Source of the DNA: Anaerolineaceae bacterium
GTDB lineage: Bacteria; Chloroflexota; Anaerolineae; Anaerolineales; Anaerolineaceae
Direction: 5' to 3'
DNA length: 64,000 bases
Assembly (NCBI GenBank): GCA_016841365.1
Contig: JAENZI010000012.1
Coordinates: 1-64,000, forward strand
Part shown: piece after piece, positions 8,700 through 18,175 of the stretch
Layout of the letters: the number at the start of each line of letters is the position of its first letter
Numbering within the stretch: the first letter of the stretch is position 1
Translations under genes and position numbers: made by a program
The notes under the pieces: model-generated
The model's database searches: none
The model's input: the letters and a program-made list of their open reading frames with translations, nothing else
What the model was told of the DNA's origin: nothing

Positions 8700-8900
8700 G
8701 TGGAAGGAAAAGAAAAAAATAAAATTATCCTAATGGGGACAGTACTTGGCGCACTGACGGGTGCTGCAGCAGCGTTCGTTTTAATTAAAAGGGCTGAAAG
8801 TGAGCATACAAAACCCAAACTTTCTCCTGGTGAGGGTCTTCAGGTAGGGCTGGGCCTCTTGGGTTTATTGCGGCTGATCGCAGGCTTTGGAGAAGACTGA
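8700..8900 (+). CDS. Small single-helix membrane protein
   Basis: Unknown function. A 66-residue protein with a basic start, one glycine/alanine-rich membrane helix (LMGTVLGALTGAAAAF), a charged stretch and a second weakly hydrophobic end (GLGLLGLLRLIAGF). I choose GTG at 8700 because AAAGGA lies seven bases before it; a GTG at 8637 would add 21 residues without a ribosome site. The layout resembles small YtxH-like or stress-related membrane proteins, but no motif fixes this. It ends 24 bases before RNase Z. Confidence 0.55.
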   Translation: MEGKEKNKIILMGTVLGALTGAAAAFVLIKRAESEHTKPKLSPGEGLQVGLGLLGLLRLIAGFGED

Positions 8901-8924
8901 TTTTAGGAATGGGTAGGACAGCCC

Positions 8925-9848
8925 TTGTTTGAATTAGTTTTTTTAGGCACTTCAGCCTCTGCGCCATCGGTGCACAGAGGTTTGTCTTCCTTATTAATTA
9001 AGCATGAAGAATTTCGTTTCCTTGTGGATTGCGGCGAGGGAACCCAGAGGCAGATCCTTCGTGCCGGCGTTGGGTTTAAGCGTCTCAATCAAATATTGCT
9101 GACGCATGGTCACCTTGATCATATTCTTGGGTTGGGCGGGCTTATTTCAACCTTTTTGCGGTGGGATGTGATGGAAGAGATTGAGATCTACGGCACCCGC
9201 CACACCCTCGACAGGGTGCATGACCTGATCTTCGGGGTGGTGCTGCGGGGTTATCATGGCAAACCGCCCGTTATCATGCACGAGATCACCCCCGGCGTAT
9301 TTTGGGAGGCTGAGCGTTTTTCGATCACGGCTTTCCCGGTTGATCATCGCGGTTCAAACTCGCTGGGGTATAAATTTTCCGAAAGCTCCCGGCGGCCGTT
9401 TTTGCCAGAGAAAGCGGAGGCACTCAATATTCCACCTGGCCCGTGGCGGCGAGACCTGGTAAATGGTGAGAGGATCACGCTGCCTGACGGCAGGATCATT
9501 GAGCCAGATCAGGTGCTGGGCGAATCGCGCCCGGGGACTTCGCTGGTTGTTGTCGGCGATACAGGGCGAGTGGACAACTTGCTGCCCTATGTGCAGGGCG
9601 TCGATGCGCTGGTGATTGAATCGACCTACACCCAGGAGGAGGCTGACCTGGCAGAACGCTTTGATCATCTGACGGCGTCTCAGGCTGCGACCTTGGCGAA
9701 AGAGGCTGGTGTCCGCCAACTCTTTCTAAATCACCTTTCGCGGCGCTATCGCGAACGGGATGTGTTGGACGAGGCTCAGGCGATCTTTCCGGTGGTGCAT
9801 GTGGCACGTGATTTTGATCACTTTCAGATTAAACACGATGAAGATTGA
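8925..9848 (+). CDS. rnz: Ribonuclease Z (tRNA 3' endonuclease)
   Basis: Zinc endonuclease that trims tRNA precursors after the discriminator base. The 307-residue length is that of the short bacterial form. FLGTSASAPS at the N-terminus is the RNase Z signature, THGHLDH gives HxHxDH, VDHRG the next histidine, VVVGDTG the bridging aspartate and FLNHLS the last histidine. The start is TTG, preceded by TAGGA at about eight bases; no ATG fits the conserved N-terminus. The one tRNA of the window carries an encoded CCA and so may not need this enzyme. Confidence 0.93.
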   Translation: MFELVFLGTSASAPSVHRGLSSLLIKHEEFRFLVDCGEGTQRQILRAGVGFKRLNQILLTHGHLDHILGLGGLISTFLRWDVMEEIEIYGTRHTLDRVHDLIFGVVLRGYHGKPPVIMHEITPGVFWEAERFSITAFPVDHRGSNSLGYKFSESSRRPFLPEKAEALNIPPGPWRRDLVNGERITLPDGRIIEPDQVLGESRPGTSLVVVGDTGRVDNLLPYVQGVDALVIESTYTQEEADLAERFDHLTASQAATLAKEAGVRQLFLNHLSRRYRERDVLDEAQAIFPVVHVARDFDHFQIKHDED

Positions 9849-9980
9849 GTGACTTAAATTTCAGCCCGCTGTTTGATTGTTATTATTACATTTTCCATTT
9901 TCCTACACCGATATATTGATCAAAGGACGTGAGGTTGAAATCGCCTTCTCACTTATCACGTAGAGCATCCGGTCAGGTTG

Positions 9981-9989
9981 TGTTAGAAT
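9981..9989 (+). promoter_or_regulatory. Extended -10 promoter element upstream of maf
   Basis: TGTTAGAAT lies seven bases before the maf ATG at 9997. Transcription would begin at or next to the start codon. No clear -35 is seen, as often with extended -10 promoters. Confidence 0.5.
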
Positions 9990-9996
9990 CCCAGCA

Positions 9997-10644
9997 ATGA
10001 AAAAAATTATCCTTGCCTCAAATTCACCGCGCAGGAAGCAACTGCTATCGCTGTTTGGCTGGCCATTTATGGTTGAGCCTGCCGATATCGACGAAGGCTG
10101 GCATCCGGGTGAGACACCCGTAGATTATGTCCGAAGGCTGGCTTGTGAAAAAGCCCTGGTTGTCGCAGATGTGCCCGATGCCCTGGTGATCGCGGCAGAT
10201 ACCATCGTGGTGGATGGTGATGAATTGCTGGGGAAACCAGTGGATGAACGGGATGCCCGGCGGATGCTGCATCAGTTGAGAGGGCGCACTCACCAGGTGT
10301 ATTCAGGTATAGCGCTGATTGACACTAAAACCAAAGAATCCTACAACGATGTTTGCTGCACAGATGTCCCCATGCGTGAGTATTCGGATGCGGAGATTGA
10401 AGCCTACATCGAAACTCAAGATCCTATGGATAAAGCTGGGGCGTATGCCATTCAAAATGCTGGTTTCCATCCTGTGACGGCGTTGACAGGTTGTTTTGCT
10501 TCTGTGATGGGTCTTCCGCTTTGTCACCTGGCAGTCGGATTTCGCCGGCTGGGTTTTGATTACCCTGCGGACTTGCCGGAACAATGCCAGAGGACGCTGG
10601 ATTATGACTGCCCCGTATTCCCCGGCATTTTGGGGCGATCATGA
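9997..10644 (+). CDS. maf: Maf-like nucleoside triphosphate pyrophosphatase
   Basis: Hydrolyses non-canonical or pyrimidine nucleoside triphosphates to monophosphates and is linked to cell-division arrest in some bacteria. ILASNSPRRKQLL at the extreme N-terminus is the phosphate-binding signature and IAADTIVVDGDELLGKP carries catalytic acids. GAYAIQ and GLPLCHL are further family positions. The 215-residue chain is slightly longer than usual because of a C-terminal tail. Its stop overlaps the next gene by four bases (ATGA), coupling it to a penicillin-binding protein, a neighbourhood seen for maf near mre and pbp genes elsewhere. Confidence 0.92.
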   Translation: MKKIILASNSPRRKQLLSLFGWPFMVEPADIDEGWHPGETPVDYVRRLACEKALVVADVPDALVIAADTIVVDGDELLGKPVDERDARRMLHQLRGRTHQVYSGIALIDTKTKESYNDVCCTDVPMREYSDAEIEAYIETQDPMDKAGAYAIQNAGFHPVTALTGCFASVMGLPLCHLAVGFRRLGFDYPADLPEQCQRTLDYDCPVFPGILGRS

Positions 10645-12845
10645 GGAGGCTGATTTTGGGAAGTCGGCTCAAATCCTTTTTATTAATTGTGCTGCTTCTC
10701 AGCATGCTTAGTGCCTGTTTGGGTCAAAGTGTAGAAGCACCTGAGCCGACGCGCATTCCAGGCGACATTACCGATGCTGCGGCTGCGCAAGCCACCGCTC
10801 AAAAATACCTTGAAGCCTGGCAGGTAGAAGATTACGCTGCCATGTATGCACTGCTCACACCGCTCAGCCGTGATGCCATCAGTGAAGAAGATTTTATAAA
10901 TGATTATCATGACGCGGTTAACAACCTGACATTGGATAGCCTATCATTCCAGATCCGTTCAGCGATGGCTGACAACGTTCACGCTGAAGTGGCTTTTAGG
11001 GTTGATTTTTCCACGCTGATGCTCGGCGACCTATCGCGTGATATGGTTATAGGGCTTTCATTTGAGCAAGAGGGCTGGCGGGTTCAATGGGACAGCAGTT
11101 TGATCTTACCGGAAATGGCTGAGGGCAATCAGATTGAGTTCGTTCATCAATTGCCGTCGCGCGGCCGGATTTTAGATCGGGATGGTGCCCCGCTGGCCGC
11201 TTATGAAAGCGCAATCGCGATCGGGATTGTGCCGGGTGAATTGCACCCCGATCAGGCAGAGACGCTGTATGAAACGTTGGCAGAGATCAGCATTTACTCA
11301 CCTGAGACCTTACGCATAAAAATTGAAAACACACCGGATGACTGGTATTTGCCTGTAGTTACCTTATCACAGGCAGCCGTCAAACCTCATATGGAAACGC
11401 TTCGGTCGCTGCAAGGCGTGCGGATCGATGAATTTCGTTCCCGTTATTATGTGGATGGCGGTGTGGCACCGCATATTCTGGGGTATATGCTTTACATCCC
11501 TGAGGAGGAGCTTGAGACCTATTTAAGGCAGGGTTACCGCCAGGATGAACGTATTGGGGTAACCGGCTTGGAAGCCATTTATGAGCAGGAACTTTCAGGT
11601 AAGCGGGGCGGATCGTTGTATCTAATGAGCCCTCAGGGCGAGATCGGATCGTTGATCACCAGCAGCGCACCTGAACCCGGACATTCCCTTTACACCACCC
11701 TCGATAAGGACTTGCAAATGCTTTTGCAGGCTTCCCTCGGTGATTTGCGCGCTGCTGCCGTGGTGATGGAAGTGGATACCGGCAGGGTCATTGCGATGGT
11801 CTCGAACCCTACATTTGACCCGAACGCTTTTGACCTCACGGTTGCAGACCGGAGCCTGCTTGATTCTTACTTCACGGATGCTGACCAACCCCTCTTTAAC
11901 CGAGGAACCCAGGGGCAATATCCATTAGGTTCTGTTTTCAAAGTGATTTCAATGTCTGCTGCGCTTGAAACGGGTTTATACCGGGCGGGATCGAGTTTCT
12001 TTTGCGGCCATTCGCTTTGGGTGTGTGACAGCGTGACCCTCTATGACTGGACACTGGCGCATGGAGTGGGATCCAGCGGTGAGCTGACCCTCGTTGAGGG
12101 CTTGATGCGCTCCTGTAACCCCTGGTTTTACCGAATCGGTGAGAATCTTTATGCTGAGGGGATGGAAAGCAGTTTGTCCGAGATGGCTTTTGGCTTCGGT
12201 TTGGGTAAAGAAACTGGTATTGAAATCGAGGAGTCAGCGGGCAATATCCCTGAAACCGCCGCTACCTGTGTGGCTAACGCCCAGATGGCGATTGGCCAGG
12301 GAGAGGTCTTGGTCACGCCGCTGCAGGTTGCAGCCTTCTTTACAGCGGTTGCGAATGGCGGCACGCTTTATCGGCCAGCGCTGGTCGAACAGATCCAGAC
12401 CGCGTCGGGTGATGTAGTCTTCCAGTTTGAACCAGAAGTTAATGGCAAATTGCCTATCTCTGAAGAAACATTGGCTTCTGTGCAAGAAGGTCTGCGCTTG
12501 GTGATCGAGGAAACACGCGGAACGGGATATTGGGCGATGCAGGGTTTGGATGTGGCTGTTTCCGGTAAAACGGGCACCGCGCAAACCCCCACAGGCAATT
12601 CGCATGCCTGGTTTGCGGGCTATACCCGCCAAAACGATCCGGACCGCCCGGATATCGCCGTTGCAGTGATTATCGAAAATGGGGGCGAGGGTTCGGTGAT
12701 GGCTGCGCCGGTATTCCGCCGCATTGTTTCACTGTATTTTTCGGATTACACCAACCCGGCTGGCGTGATGCCCTGGGAAACTGAGCCATATATCACCGCT
12801 CAACCGACACCTACTCCTACCAGCGAGTCCACAACTGGCGAATGA
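10641..12845 (+). CDS. Class B penicillin-binding protein, lipoprotein with MecA_N-type domain
   Basis: Predicted D,D-transpeptidase that cross-links peptidoglycan. It starts with a lipoprotein signal ending in MLSAC, unlike the usual uncleaved anchor of class B enzymes. Residues about 45-160 look like the NTF2-like MecA N-terminal domain (YLEAWQVEDYAAMY). A dimerisation domain follows, then the transpeptidase with S431-V-F-K434, S491-C-N493 and K643-T-G-T. All three active-site motifs are intact. The tail is Thr/Pro-rich. It overlaps maf by four bases and is followed by a close paralogue, so the pair probably arose by duplication. MecA-type domains are known from low-affinity PBPs; resistance is not implied here. 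Confidence 0.9.
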   Translation: MRRLILGSRLKSFLLIVLLLSMLSACLGQSVEAPEPTRIPGDITDAAAAQATAQKYLEAWQVEDYAAMYALLTPLSRDAISEEDFINDYHDAVNNLTLDSLSFQIRSAMADNVHAEVAFRVDFSTLMLGDLSRDMVIGLSFEQEGWRVQWDSSLILPEMAEGNQIEFVHQLPSRGRILDRDGAPLAAYESAIAIGIVPGELHPDQAETLYETLAEISIYSPETLRIKIENTPDDWYLPVVTLSQAAVKPHMETLRSLQGVRIDEFRSRYYVDGGVAPHILGYMLYIPEEELETYLRQGYRQDERIGVTGLEAIYEQELSGKRGGSLYLMSPQGEIGSLITSSAPEPGHSLYTTLDKDLQMLLQASLGDLRAAAVVMEVDTGRVIAMVSNPTFDPNAFDLTVADRSLLDSYFTDADQPLFNRGTQGQYPLGSVFKVISMSAALETGLYRAGSSFFCGHSLWVCDSVTLYDWTLAHGVGSSGELTLVEGLMRSCNPWFYRIGENLYAEGMESSLSEMAFGFGLGKETGIEIEESAGNIPETAATCVANAQMAIGQGEVLVTPLQVAAFFTAVANGGTLYRPALVEQIQTASGDVVFQFEPEVNGKLPISEETLASVQEGLRLVIEETRGTGYWAMQGLDVAVSGKTGTAQTPTGNSHAWFAGYTRQNDPDRPDIAVAVIIENGGEGSVMAAPVFRRIVSLYFSDYTNPAGVMPWETEPYITAQPTPTPTSESTTGE

Positions 12846-12912
12846 CCCAGTATAATCAGTCGATGGTGAAAAAACTTCAAGCGGGATGTTTTTGCACCTT
12901 TGGAGAATCCTT

Positions 12913-15183
12913 ATGAAGAAAATCCATCTCGTCCTTCTGCTCTTGATTGTGGCGATTTCTGCCTGTACTGCGCAGCCGACGGATATCACAACAGAAGAAG
13001 CCGTGACAGCAACGGCGACCCTGCCTGACCCGCAGGTGCGAATTACACCAGCCCCAGATGTGGAAGATGCAGTTGACGCCTTTATGACCGCATGGCAATC
13101 TGAGGATTATGCTGCCATGTACGGAATGGTTTCTGCAGAGGTGCGCAACACCATCAGCCAGGAGCAATTTGCTAATCGCTATCTGGATACAGCCGCTCAG
13201 CTCACACTGCAATTTGAATCCGGGATCGAATATGACCTGATCACAACCATGGTCAACCCCGATAATGCAAAGGCTTCACTGCAAGTGAACTATAATACCT
13301 ATCTGTTTGGCACCTTCAATCGCCAAATTGAGCTGCCGCTGGTCAGGGAAGGTGGGGGTTGGGTTGTGCAATGGGATGACGGAATGATCATGCCAGAACT
13401 ACGGGGCGGCAATGTGCTTGAGGTTGTGCGTCAAACCACCTCTCGGGGGGATATTTTCGCCAGTGATGGCGCACCGATCGCGGCACAGGAGGATGTGGTG
13501 GCAATCGGCTTTACGCCTGGCGGACTGAATGAAGACTTGATGGGATTGTTTTACACCACCATGGCACGGCTGACGATTTATCAGTCAGATGAAATCGTGG
13601 AGATGGTTGAGAATTCATTGCCGGGCGATTATATTCCTTTGGGTGAGGTGCCCGAATCTGAGGTTGACCAGAACATGAGCGCACTCAGTGCGTTGAGCGG
13701 TGTTTTCCTTAATTATTATTCTTCCCGGTTTTACTACGATGGCGGGATTGCCCCCCAGGCGGTTGGGCATCTGACCTACATCTCAGAAGAGGAACAATAC
13801 GAATATCTCCGCCGGGGATATTCGATCAATGAACGCTTTGGCGGCACCGGTCTTGAACGGGCTTATGAAGATATCCTTTCAGGTGAACGGGGCGCCTCCC
13901 TTTATTTAAAGGACGCCAACGGACAGATCCTGTCTAAATTGGCGGAGAAGGCTGCTTCTCCCGGACAATCGATTACCACAACCATTGATGCTCGCTTGCA
14001 ATATTTGCTACAGCAATCATTGGGCAATTTTAGAGGTGCAATCGTGGTGATGGAAATTGATACCGGCCGGGTTCTCGCCATGGTTTCCAACCCGCAATTC
14101 GACCCGAACCTTTTCGATATCAATAACACGAACTTTGTATATGCCGACAACCCCTATTTTCAGGCGGATGATCCGGTCTTCAACCGGGCATCCAACGGAC
14201 AATACCCGTTAGGTTCTGTTTTCAAGATCATTACCATGGGCGCTGGGCTTGAGACCGGCGTTTTCACAGAGACATCTGAGATCTACTGCGGTCACTCGAT
14301 CGTGGTCTGCGGCGGGAGTGAGCTCTTTGACTGGACTTTTGAAAAAGAAAAGCCCCCGAGCGGCGACCTGACCCTGCCGGAAGGACTGATGCGCTCCTGT
14401 AACCCGTGGTTCTACTATATCGGTGAGCAGTTGTTTTACGAAGGTTATCCGAATGCCATCGCTGAACTGGCGCGCGATTTTGGGTTAGGACAGTTGACGG
14501 GTATTGAGATTTCAGAGCAGCCCGGGAACATCCCGGAGCAGGTTGCATCATGTGATGGCAATGCTCAACTGGCAATAGGCCAGGGTGATATGACTGTGAC
14601 CCCCTTACAGGTCGCCAGATTCGTTGCCGCTGTAGGGAATGGCGGCACGCTTTACCGGCCAGCATTGGTCGAACAAATCGGTGTAGATGCTGATTCTGCC
14701 TCTTACACCTTTGAGCCTGAATCAACGGGGACATTACCGATCTCCGAAGAGAACCTGGCGCTTATCCAAAACGCAATGCGAGAGGTGATTGAAAATGGGC
14801 GCGGCACGGCGCAACTGCAACTGGCGACCATGCCATACAATGTTTACGGCAAAACCGGGACGGCTCAAAACCCTTTTGGCGATTCACATGCCTGGTTTGC
14901 TGGCTATACAAGACAAAACCGCGAAGATAAGCCGGATATTGCTGTGGCTGTGATCCTCGAGAACGCTGGTGAGGGTTCTGAAATGGCAGCGCCGGTTTTC
15001 AGGCGGGCGGTATCCCTTTACTTCTCCGATTATACAAATTACGGGATCTATCTTCCCTGGGAAGCATATCCCTATGTGGTCGCCTCACAAACCCCCATCC
15101 CATCGAACACACCCATCCCCACCAATACACCGATCTTCACGGAAACGCCGGTGGGTGAGGAGGAAGCTACTGAACAACCCTGA
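12913..15183 (+). CDS. Second class B penicillin-binding protein lipoprotein (paralogue)
   Basis: Same architecture as the preceding gene: lipoprotein signal ending in AISAC, MecA_N/NTF2-like domain (FMTAWQSEDYAAMYG), dimerisation domain and transpeptidase with S435-V-F-K438, S495-C-N497 and K647-T-G-T. The 756-residue protein ends in a Thr/Pro repeat (SNTPIPTNTP) likely to be a flexible surface linker. I start at 12913, where GGAG lies seven bases upstream and the signal peptide begins; an upstream ATG at 12886 adds nine residues before the signal. The two copies keep long identical stretches around the active site but differ in the N-terminal domains, so this is an old duplication, not an assembly artefact. 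Confidence 0.9.
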   Translation: MKKIHLVLLLLIVAISACTAQPTDITTEEAVTATATLPDPQVRITPAPDVEDAVDAFMTAWQSEDYAAMYGMVSAEVRNTISQEQFANRYLDTAAQLTLQFESGIEYDLITTMVNPDNAKASLQVNYNTYLFGTFNRQIELPLVREGGGWVVQWDDGMIMPELRGGNVLEVVRQTTSRGDIFASDGAPIAAQEDVVAIGFTPGGLNEDLMGLFYTTMARLTIYQSDEIVEMVENSLPGDYIPLGEVPESEVDQNMSALSALSGVFLNYYSSRFYYDGGIAPQAVGHLTYISEEEQYEYLRRGYSINERFGGTGLERAYEDILSGERGASLYLKDANGQILSKLAEKAASPGQSITTTIDARLQYLLQQSLGNFRGAIVVMEIDTGRVLAMVSNPQFDPNLFDINNTNFVYADNPYFQADDPVFNRASNGQYPLGSVFKIITMGAGLETGVFTETSEIYCGHSIVVCGGSELFDWTFEKEKPPSGDLTLPEGLMRSCNPWFYYIGEQLFYEGYPNAIAELARDFGLGQLTGIEISEQPGNIPEQVASCDGNAQLAIGQGDMTVTPLQVARFVAAVGNGGTLYRPALVEQIGVDADSASYTFEPESTGTLPISEENLALIQNAMREVIENGRGTAQLQLATMPYNVYGKTGTAQNPFGDSHAWFAGYTRQNREDKPDIAVAVILENAGEGSEMAAPVFRRAVSLYFSDYTNYGIYLPWEAYPYVVASQTPIPSNTPIPTNTPIFTETPVGEEEATEQP

Positions 15184-15195
15184 TCTGGAGGTCGA

Positions 15196-16137
15196 ATGAC
15201 AGAGACACTGGAAGGGTTGGTTGTGCGCGCCCAATCCGGATTCTTGAATGTAAAAACCGATTCGGGTGAGTACGTTTGCCGTCTGCGCGGGCGTTTGAAA
15301 TTAGGTGAAACAGAAGGCGATATCGTTGCTGTCGGCGACCGGGTGACGGTTACCCCGGCGGAAGATGGCACCGGCACCATCGAGAAAGTTCATGAGCGGA
15401 AGAGCGTTTTTTCCCGCATACGAAGCGGCATCAAACGTGATTTCCGCCAAATTCTGCTTGCGAACCCTGACCAGATCGTAGCTGTTTTTGCTTGTGCTGA
15501 ACCTGAACCCCACCTGAGAATGCTGGACCGCTTTTTGGTGATTGCCGAAAAGCAGCAGATAGACGCCTTGATTGTGGCGAATAAGATTGATCTGGTAACA
15601 TCTGAAAAAGCCCGGGAGATTTTCGGCCTTTATGAAGACCTGGGGTATCCCGTTGTCTATACCTCTGCCCGCACTGGTGAGGGCGTGGATGAACTGCGCA
15701 ACCACCTGAGCGGCAAGATTTCCGCATTGACCGGACCATCAGGTGTGGGAAAATCCAGTTTGCTGAACGCCATCCAGCCCGAATTGGGACTTCATGTGCG
15801 TGAGGTCAGCGAAACGACCTCCAAAGGGATGCACACGACGCAGGTCAGAGCCTTGTTCCCATTAGATGTCGGCGGTTATGTTGCTGATACCCCCGGTATC
15901 CGCTCCCTGGCATTATGGGATACGGAGCCTGAAGAACTGGATGCTTACTTCATTGAAATGCGAGACCTGGTTGCAGACTGCAAGTTCAGCGACTGCACTC
16001 ATACACATGAACCGGGCTGCGCAATTCGCAAAGCGGTTGAAGAAGGCCGGATCGATAACAGCCGCTACACGTCTTATTTGCGGTTGCGCTTTGAAGATGA
16101 CGCCATGGAATACGCGGATGATGTCACAGAAGAATGA
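15196..16137 (+). CDS. rsgA: Ribosome small-subunit GTPase RsgA
   Basis: GTPase that checks late 30S subunit assembly. An OB-fold (residues 1-80) precedes a circularly permuted G domain in which the G4 motif NKIDL comes before G1 (GPSGVGKSS) and G3 (DTPGI). A zinc-binding end follows, with CKFSDCTHTHEPGC giving the expected Cys and His ligands. The length, 313 residues, is normal. The ATG is preceded by GGAGG at five bases. It continues the maf-pbp-pbp run with a 12-base gap. Confidence 0.95.
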   Translation: MTETLEGLVVRAQSGFLNVKTDSGEYVCRLRGRLKLGETEGDIVAVGDRVTVTPAEDGTGTIEKVHERKSVFSRIRSGIKRDFRQILLANPDQIVAVFACAEPEPHLRMLDRFLVIAEKQQIDALIVANKIDLVTSEKAREIFGLYEDLGYPVVYTSARTGEGVDELRNHLSGKISALTGPSGVGKSSLLNAIQPELGLHVREVSETTSKGMHTTQVRALFPLDVGGYVADTPGIRSLALWDTEPEELDAYFIEMRDLVADCKFSDCTHTHEPGCAIRKAVEEGRIDNSRYTSYLRLRFEDDAMEYADDVTEE

Positions 16138-16171
16138 TCTGGCATTGCGCCGTTAGCTGATAGGAAGCGAA

Positions 16172-18103
16172 ATGAAACGCTGGCTCCGAATTTTATTGTT
16201 AATCCCGATTCTGTTGGCTGCTTGCCGCGCGCCGGTGAATGAACCGACGGCGGAGGTGGATGAACCAACAGAGACCCAGGCTGCGATTTTTTCTCCGACG
16301 CCTACAGCGACCGAAACCCCGCCGAAGGTTTTGACGGTTTGCACAACCCAATTACCTGACAACCTGCTCCCCTTTGGGAATTCGGGTTCGGCTGCGATGG
16401 AAAATTTACTGGCGATGACCTTCGAAAGCGGTTTTGTCCTCAATGATGGCGAGATTGCCCCTGGGATTGTGGCGAAGGTGCCCACCCAGGCGGATGGCGA
16501 TTTGCGGCTTACGCCTGTTTCCGTGCAGCGCGGGCAGCTTGTGATGAACGCTGAGGGTTCACTGGCAGTTCTTAAGGCGGGTGTACGCGTCTTCCCGAGC
16601 GGGTGCCGGCAGCCTGATTGTTCGCTGACCTGGGATGGCGAAACTCCCCTCGAAATGGACCAACTGGCGATCACATTCAAGATCAGGGATGACCTGACCT
16701 GGTCTGACGGCACAGCGGTTACGGCAGAGGATTCCGTCCTGGGCTATGAAGTTGCGGAATGGGCTGCTCAAGAAAGCTGGGGTTGGGAAGAAGAAAGAAC
16801 CATGTCCTACCGGGCGGTTGACACGAACACCGTCGAGTGGGTTGGCGTGCCGGGCTTTACTACATCACAGCTTGATGATTTCTTCTGGGCTCCGCTGCCG
16901 TCGCACTGGTTTGATGAGGCGCAATCGCCTCATGCGATCGTTGAAGATGAACGCTGGATCATGGAGCCGCCGAGTTACGGGCCTTTTGTGCTGGCATCCC
17001 GGGGTGTTGATGAACTTCGTCTGGAAGCAAACCAGAATTACTATCTGGCAGAGCAAGGGCTGCCGGAGCTGGACTCTGTGATCTATAAAGCTGTGCCAGG
17101 CGGAGCGCAGGCTGCCTGGGAAGCACTGCAATCTGGTTGGTGTGATGTGCTGGATGGTTCATTTAATTTGGCAGGTGAAAAAGCCTTGTTGGCAGAGATA
17201 AGCCAGGATGACCGGTTTTCCATTCAAACTCACACAGGTTTGGAATGGGTTCAGCTTGCCTTTGGGATAATGCCGGCATCTTATGATGATGGTTACCAGC
17301 CCGGGTTTGGCGACCGACCGGATATTTTCGGCGACCCTCTGACGCGTCAGGCTCTGACTGCCTGTCTGGACCGGCAGGCGATGCTTGATGAAACGATTGG
17401 GTATTTGGGCGAGGTGTGGAACAGCTTTTTGCCGCCTGATGCATCCCTGCTTGAAACAGCGGATGTGATCGGGCATGACCCGGCCTATGGCGTCCAGTTG
17501 CTTGAGCAAGTTGGCTGGCTTGATCATGACGGCGACGCTCAAACGCCTCGGCAAGCGTTTAATATCGCTGGGGTGAATAATGGCGAACCCCTGTCACTGG
17601 AACTGCTGGTTTCTCAATCTGGTCTCCATGCGGATTTGGCGGAGATTATCAATCGATCACTGGGTGAGTGCGGTGCAGCAGTCACTGTGACCAGCATGCC
17701 AGCACTGTATGCGCCCGGACCTCAGGGGCCGGTGTTTGGCCGCCAGTTCGACCTGGCTCTGATGGCATGGCAGCCGATGCCTGCGCTGGATTGCCTGTTT
17801 TATCAAACCGGGCAAATCCCTTCTGCGGCGAATAACTGGATTGGCACCAACATTGCGGGGCTGTCTGATACAGATTATGATAACGCCTGCCTGGCCGCGG
17901 CTTTTGCCCTCCCAGATGAGTATGACCAAGCGCTGCGCCAGGCTGAAGCGATGTATGTCGACCGTATGCCGGCCGTGCCCTTATTTGCCGTGCCAGAAGT
18001 GGTTGTGGTGGCAAAAGAGTTTTGTTCTTCTGAGGCGATTACAGAACCATCAAGCATGTTTGATGGGATTGAATTCTTGGATTTAAGTGTGGGTTGCCCC
18101 TGA
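16172..18103 (+). CDS. Family-5 ABC solute-binding lipoprotein (orphan)
   Basis: Extracellular binding protein of the oligopeptide/nickel (SBP_bac_5) class, 643 residues. The lipobox ILLAAC puts the lipidated Cys near residue 18, followed by a Thr/Pro/Glu linker. WSDGTAVTAEDSVLGYE near residue 180 and YGPFVL near 270 mark the N-terminal half, and RQALTACLDR near 395 the C-terminal half, so the order is canonical. No permease or ATPase adjoins it; it probably works with a transporter encoded elsewhere, or has become a sensor. It lies 34 bases after rsgA. Confidence 0.8.
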   Translation: MKRWLRILLLIPILLAACRAPVNEPTAEVDEPTETQAAIFSPTPTATETPPKVLTVCTTQLPDNLLPFGNSGSAAMENLLAMTFESGFVLNDGEIAPGIVAKVPTQADGDLRLTPVSVQRGQLVMNAEGSLAVLKAGVRVFPSGCRQPDCSLTWDGETPLEMDQLAITFKIRDDLTWSDGTAVTAEDSVLGYEVAEWAAQESWGWEEERTMSYRAVDTNTVEWVGVPGFTTSQLDDFFWAPLPSHWFDEAQSPHAIVEDERWIMEPPSYGPFVLASRGVDELRLEANQNYYLAEQGLPELDSVIYKAVPGGAQAAWEALQSGWCDVLDGSFNLAGEKALLAEISQDDRFSIQTHTGLEWVQLAFGIMPASYDDGYQPGFGDRPDIFGDPLTRQALTACLDRQAMLDETIGYLGEVWNSFLPPDASLLETADVIGHDPAYGVQLLEQVGWLDHDGDAQTPRQAFNIAGVNNGEPLSLELLVSQSGLHADLAEIINRSLGECGAAVTVTSMPALYAPGPQGPVFGRQFDLALMAWQPMPALDCLFYQTGQIPSAANNWIGTNIAGLSDTDYDNACLAAAFALPDEYDQALRQAEAMYVDRMPAVPLFAVPEVVVVAKEFCSSEAITEPSSMFDGIEFLDLSVGCP

Positions 18104-18175
18104 TTTTGGTATCAAAATTGGGCAAAAACAGAATCAGGTCAGATGACACTATGACTCATATGAAGTATGTCATAA

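Noticed and set aside
10641-15183. Assembly duplication of one penicillin-binding protein gene
   Set aside because: The two copies differ throughout the signal peptide, N-terminal domain and tail; only active-site regions are nearly identical.
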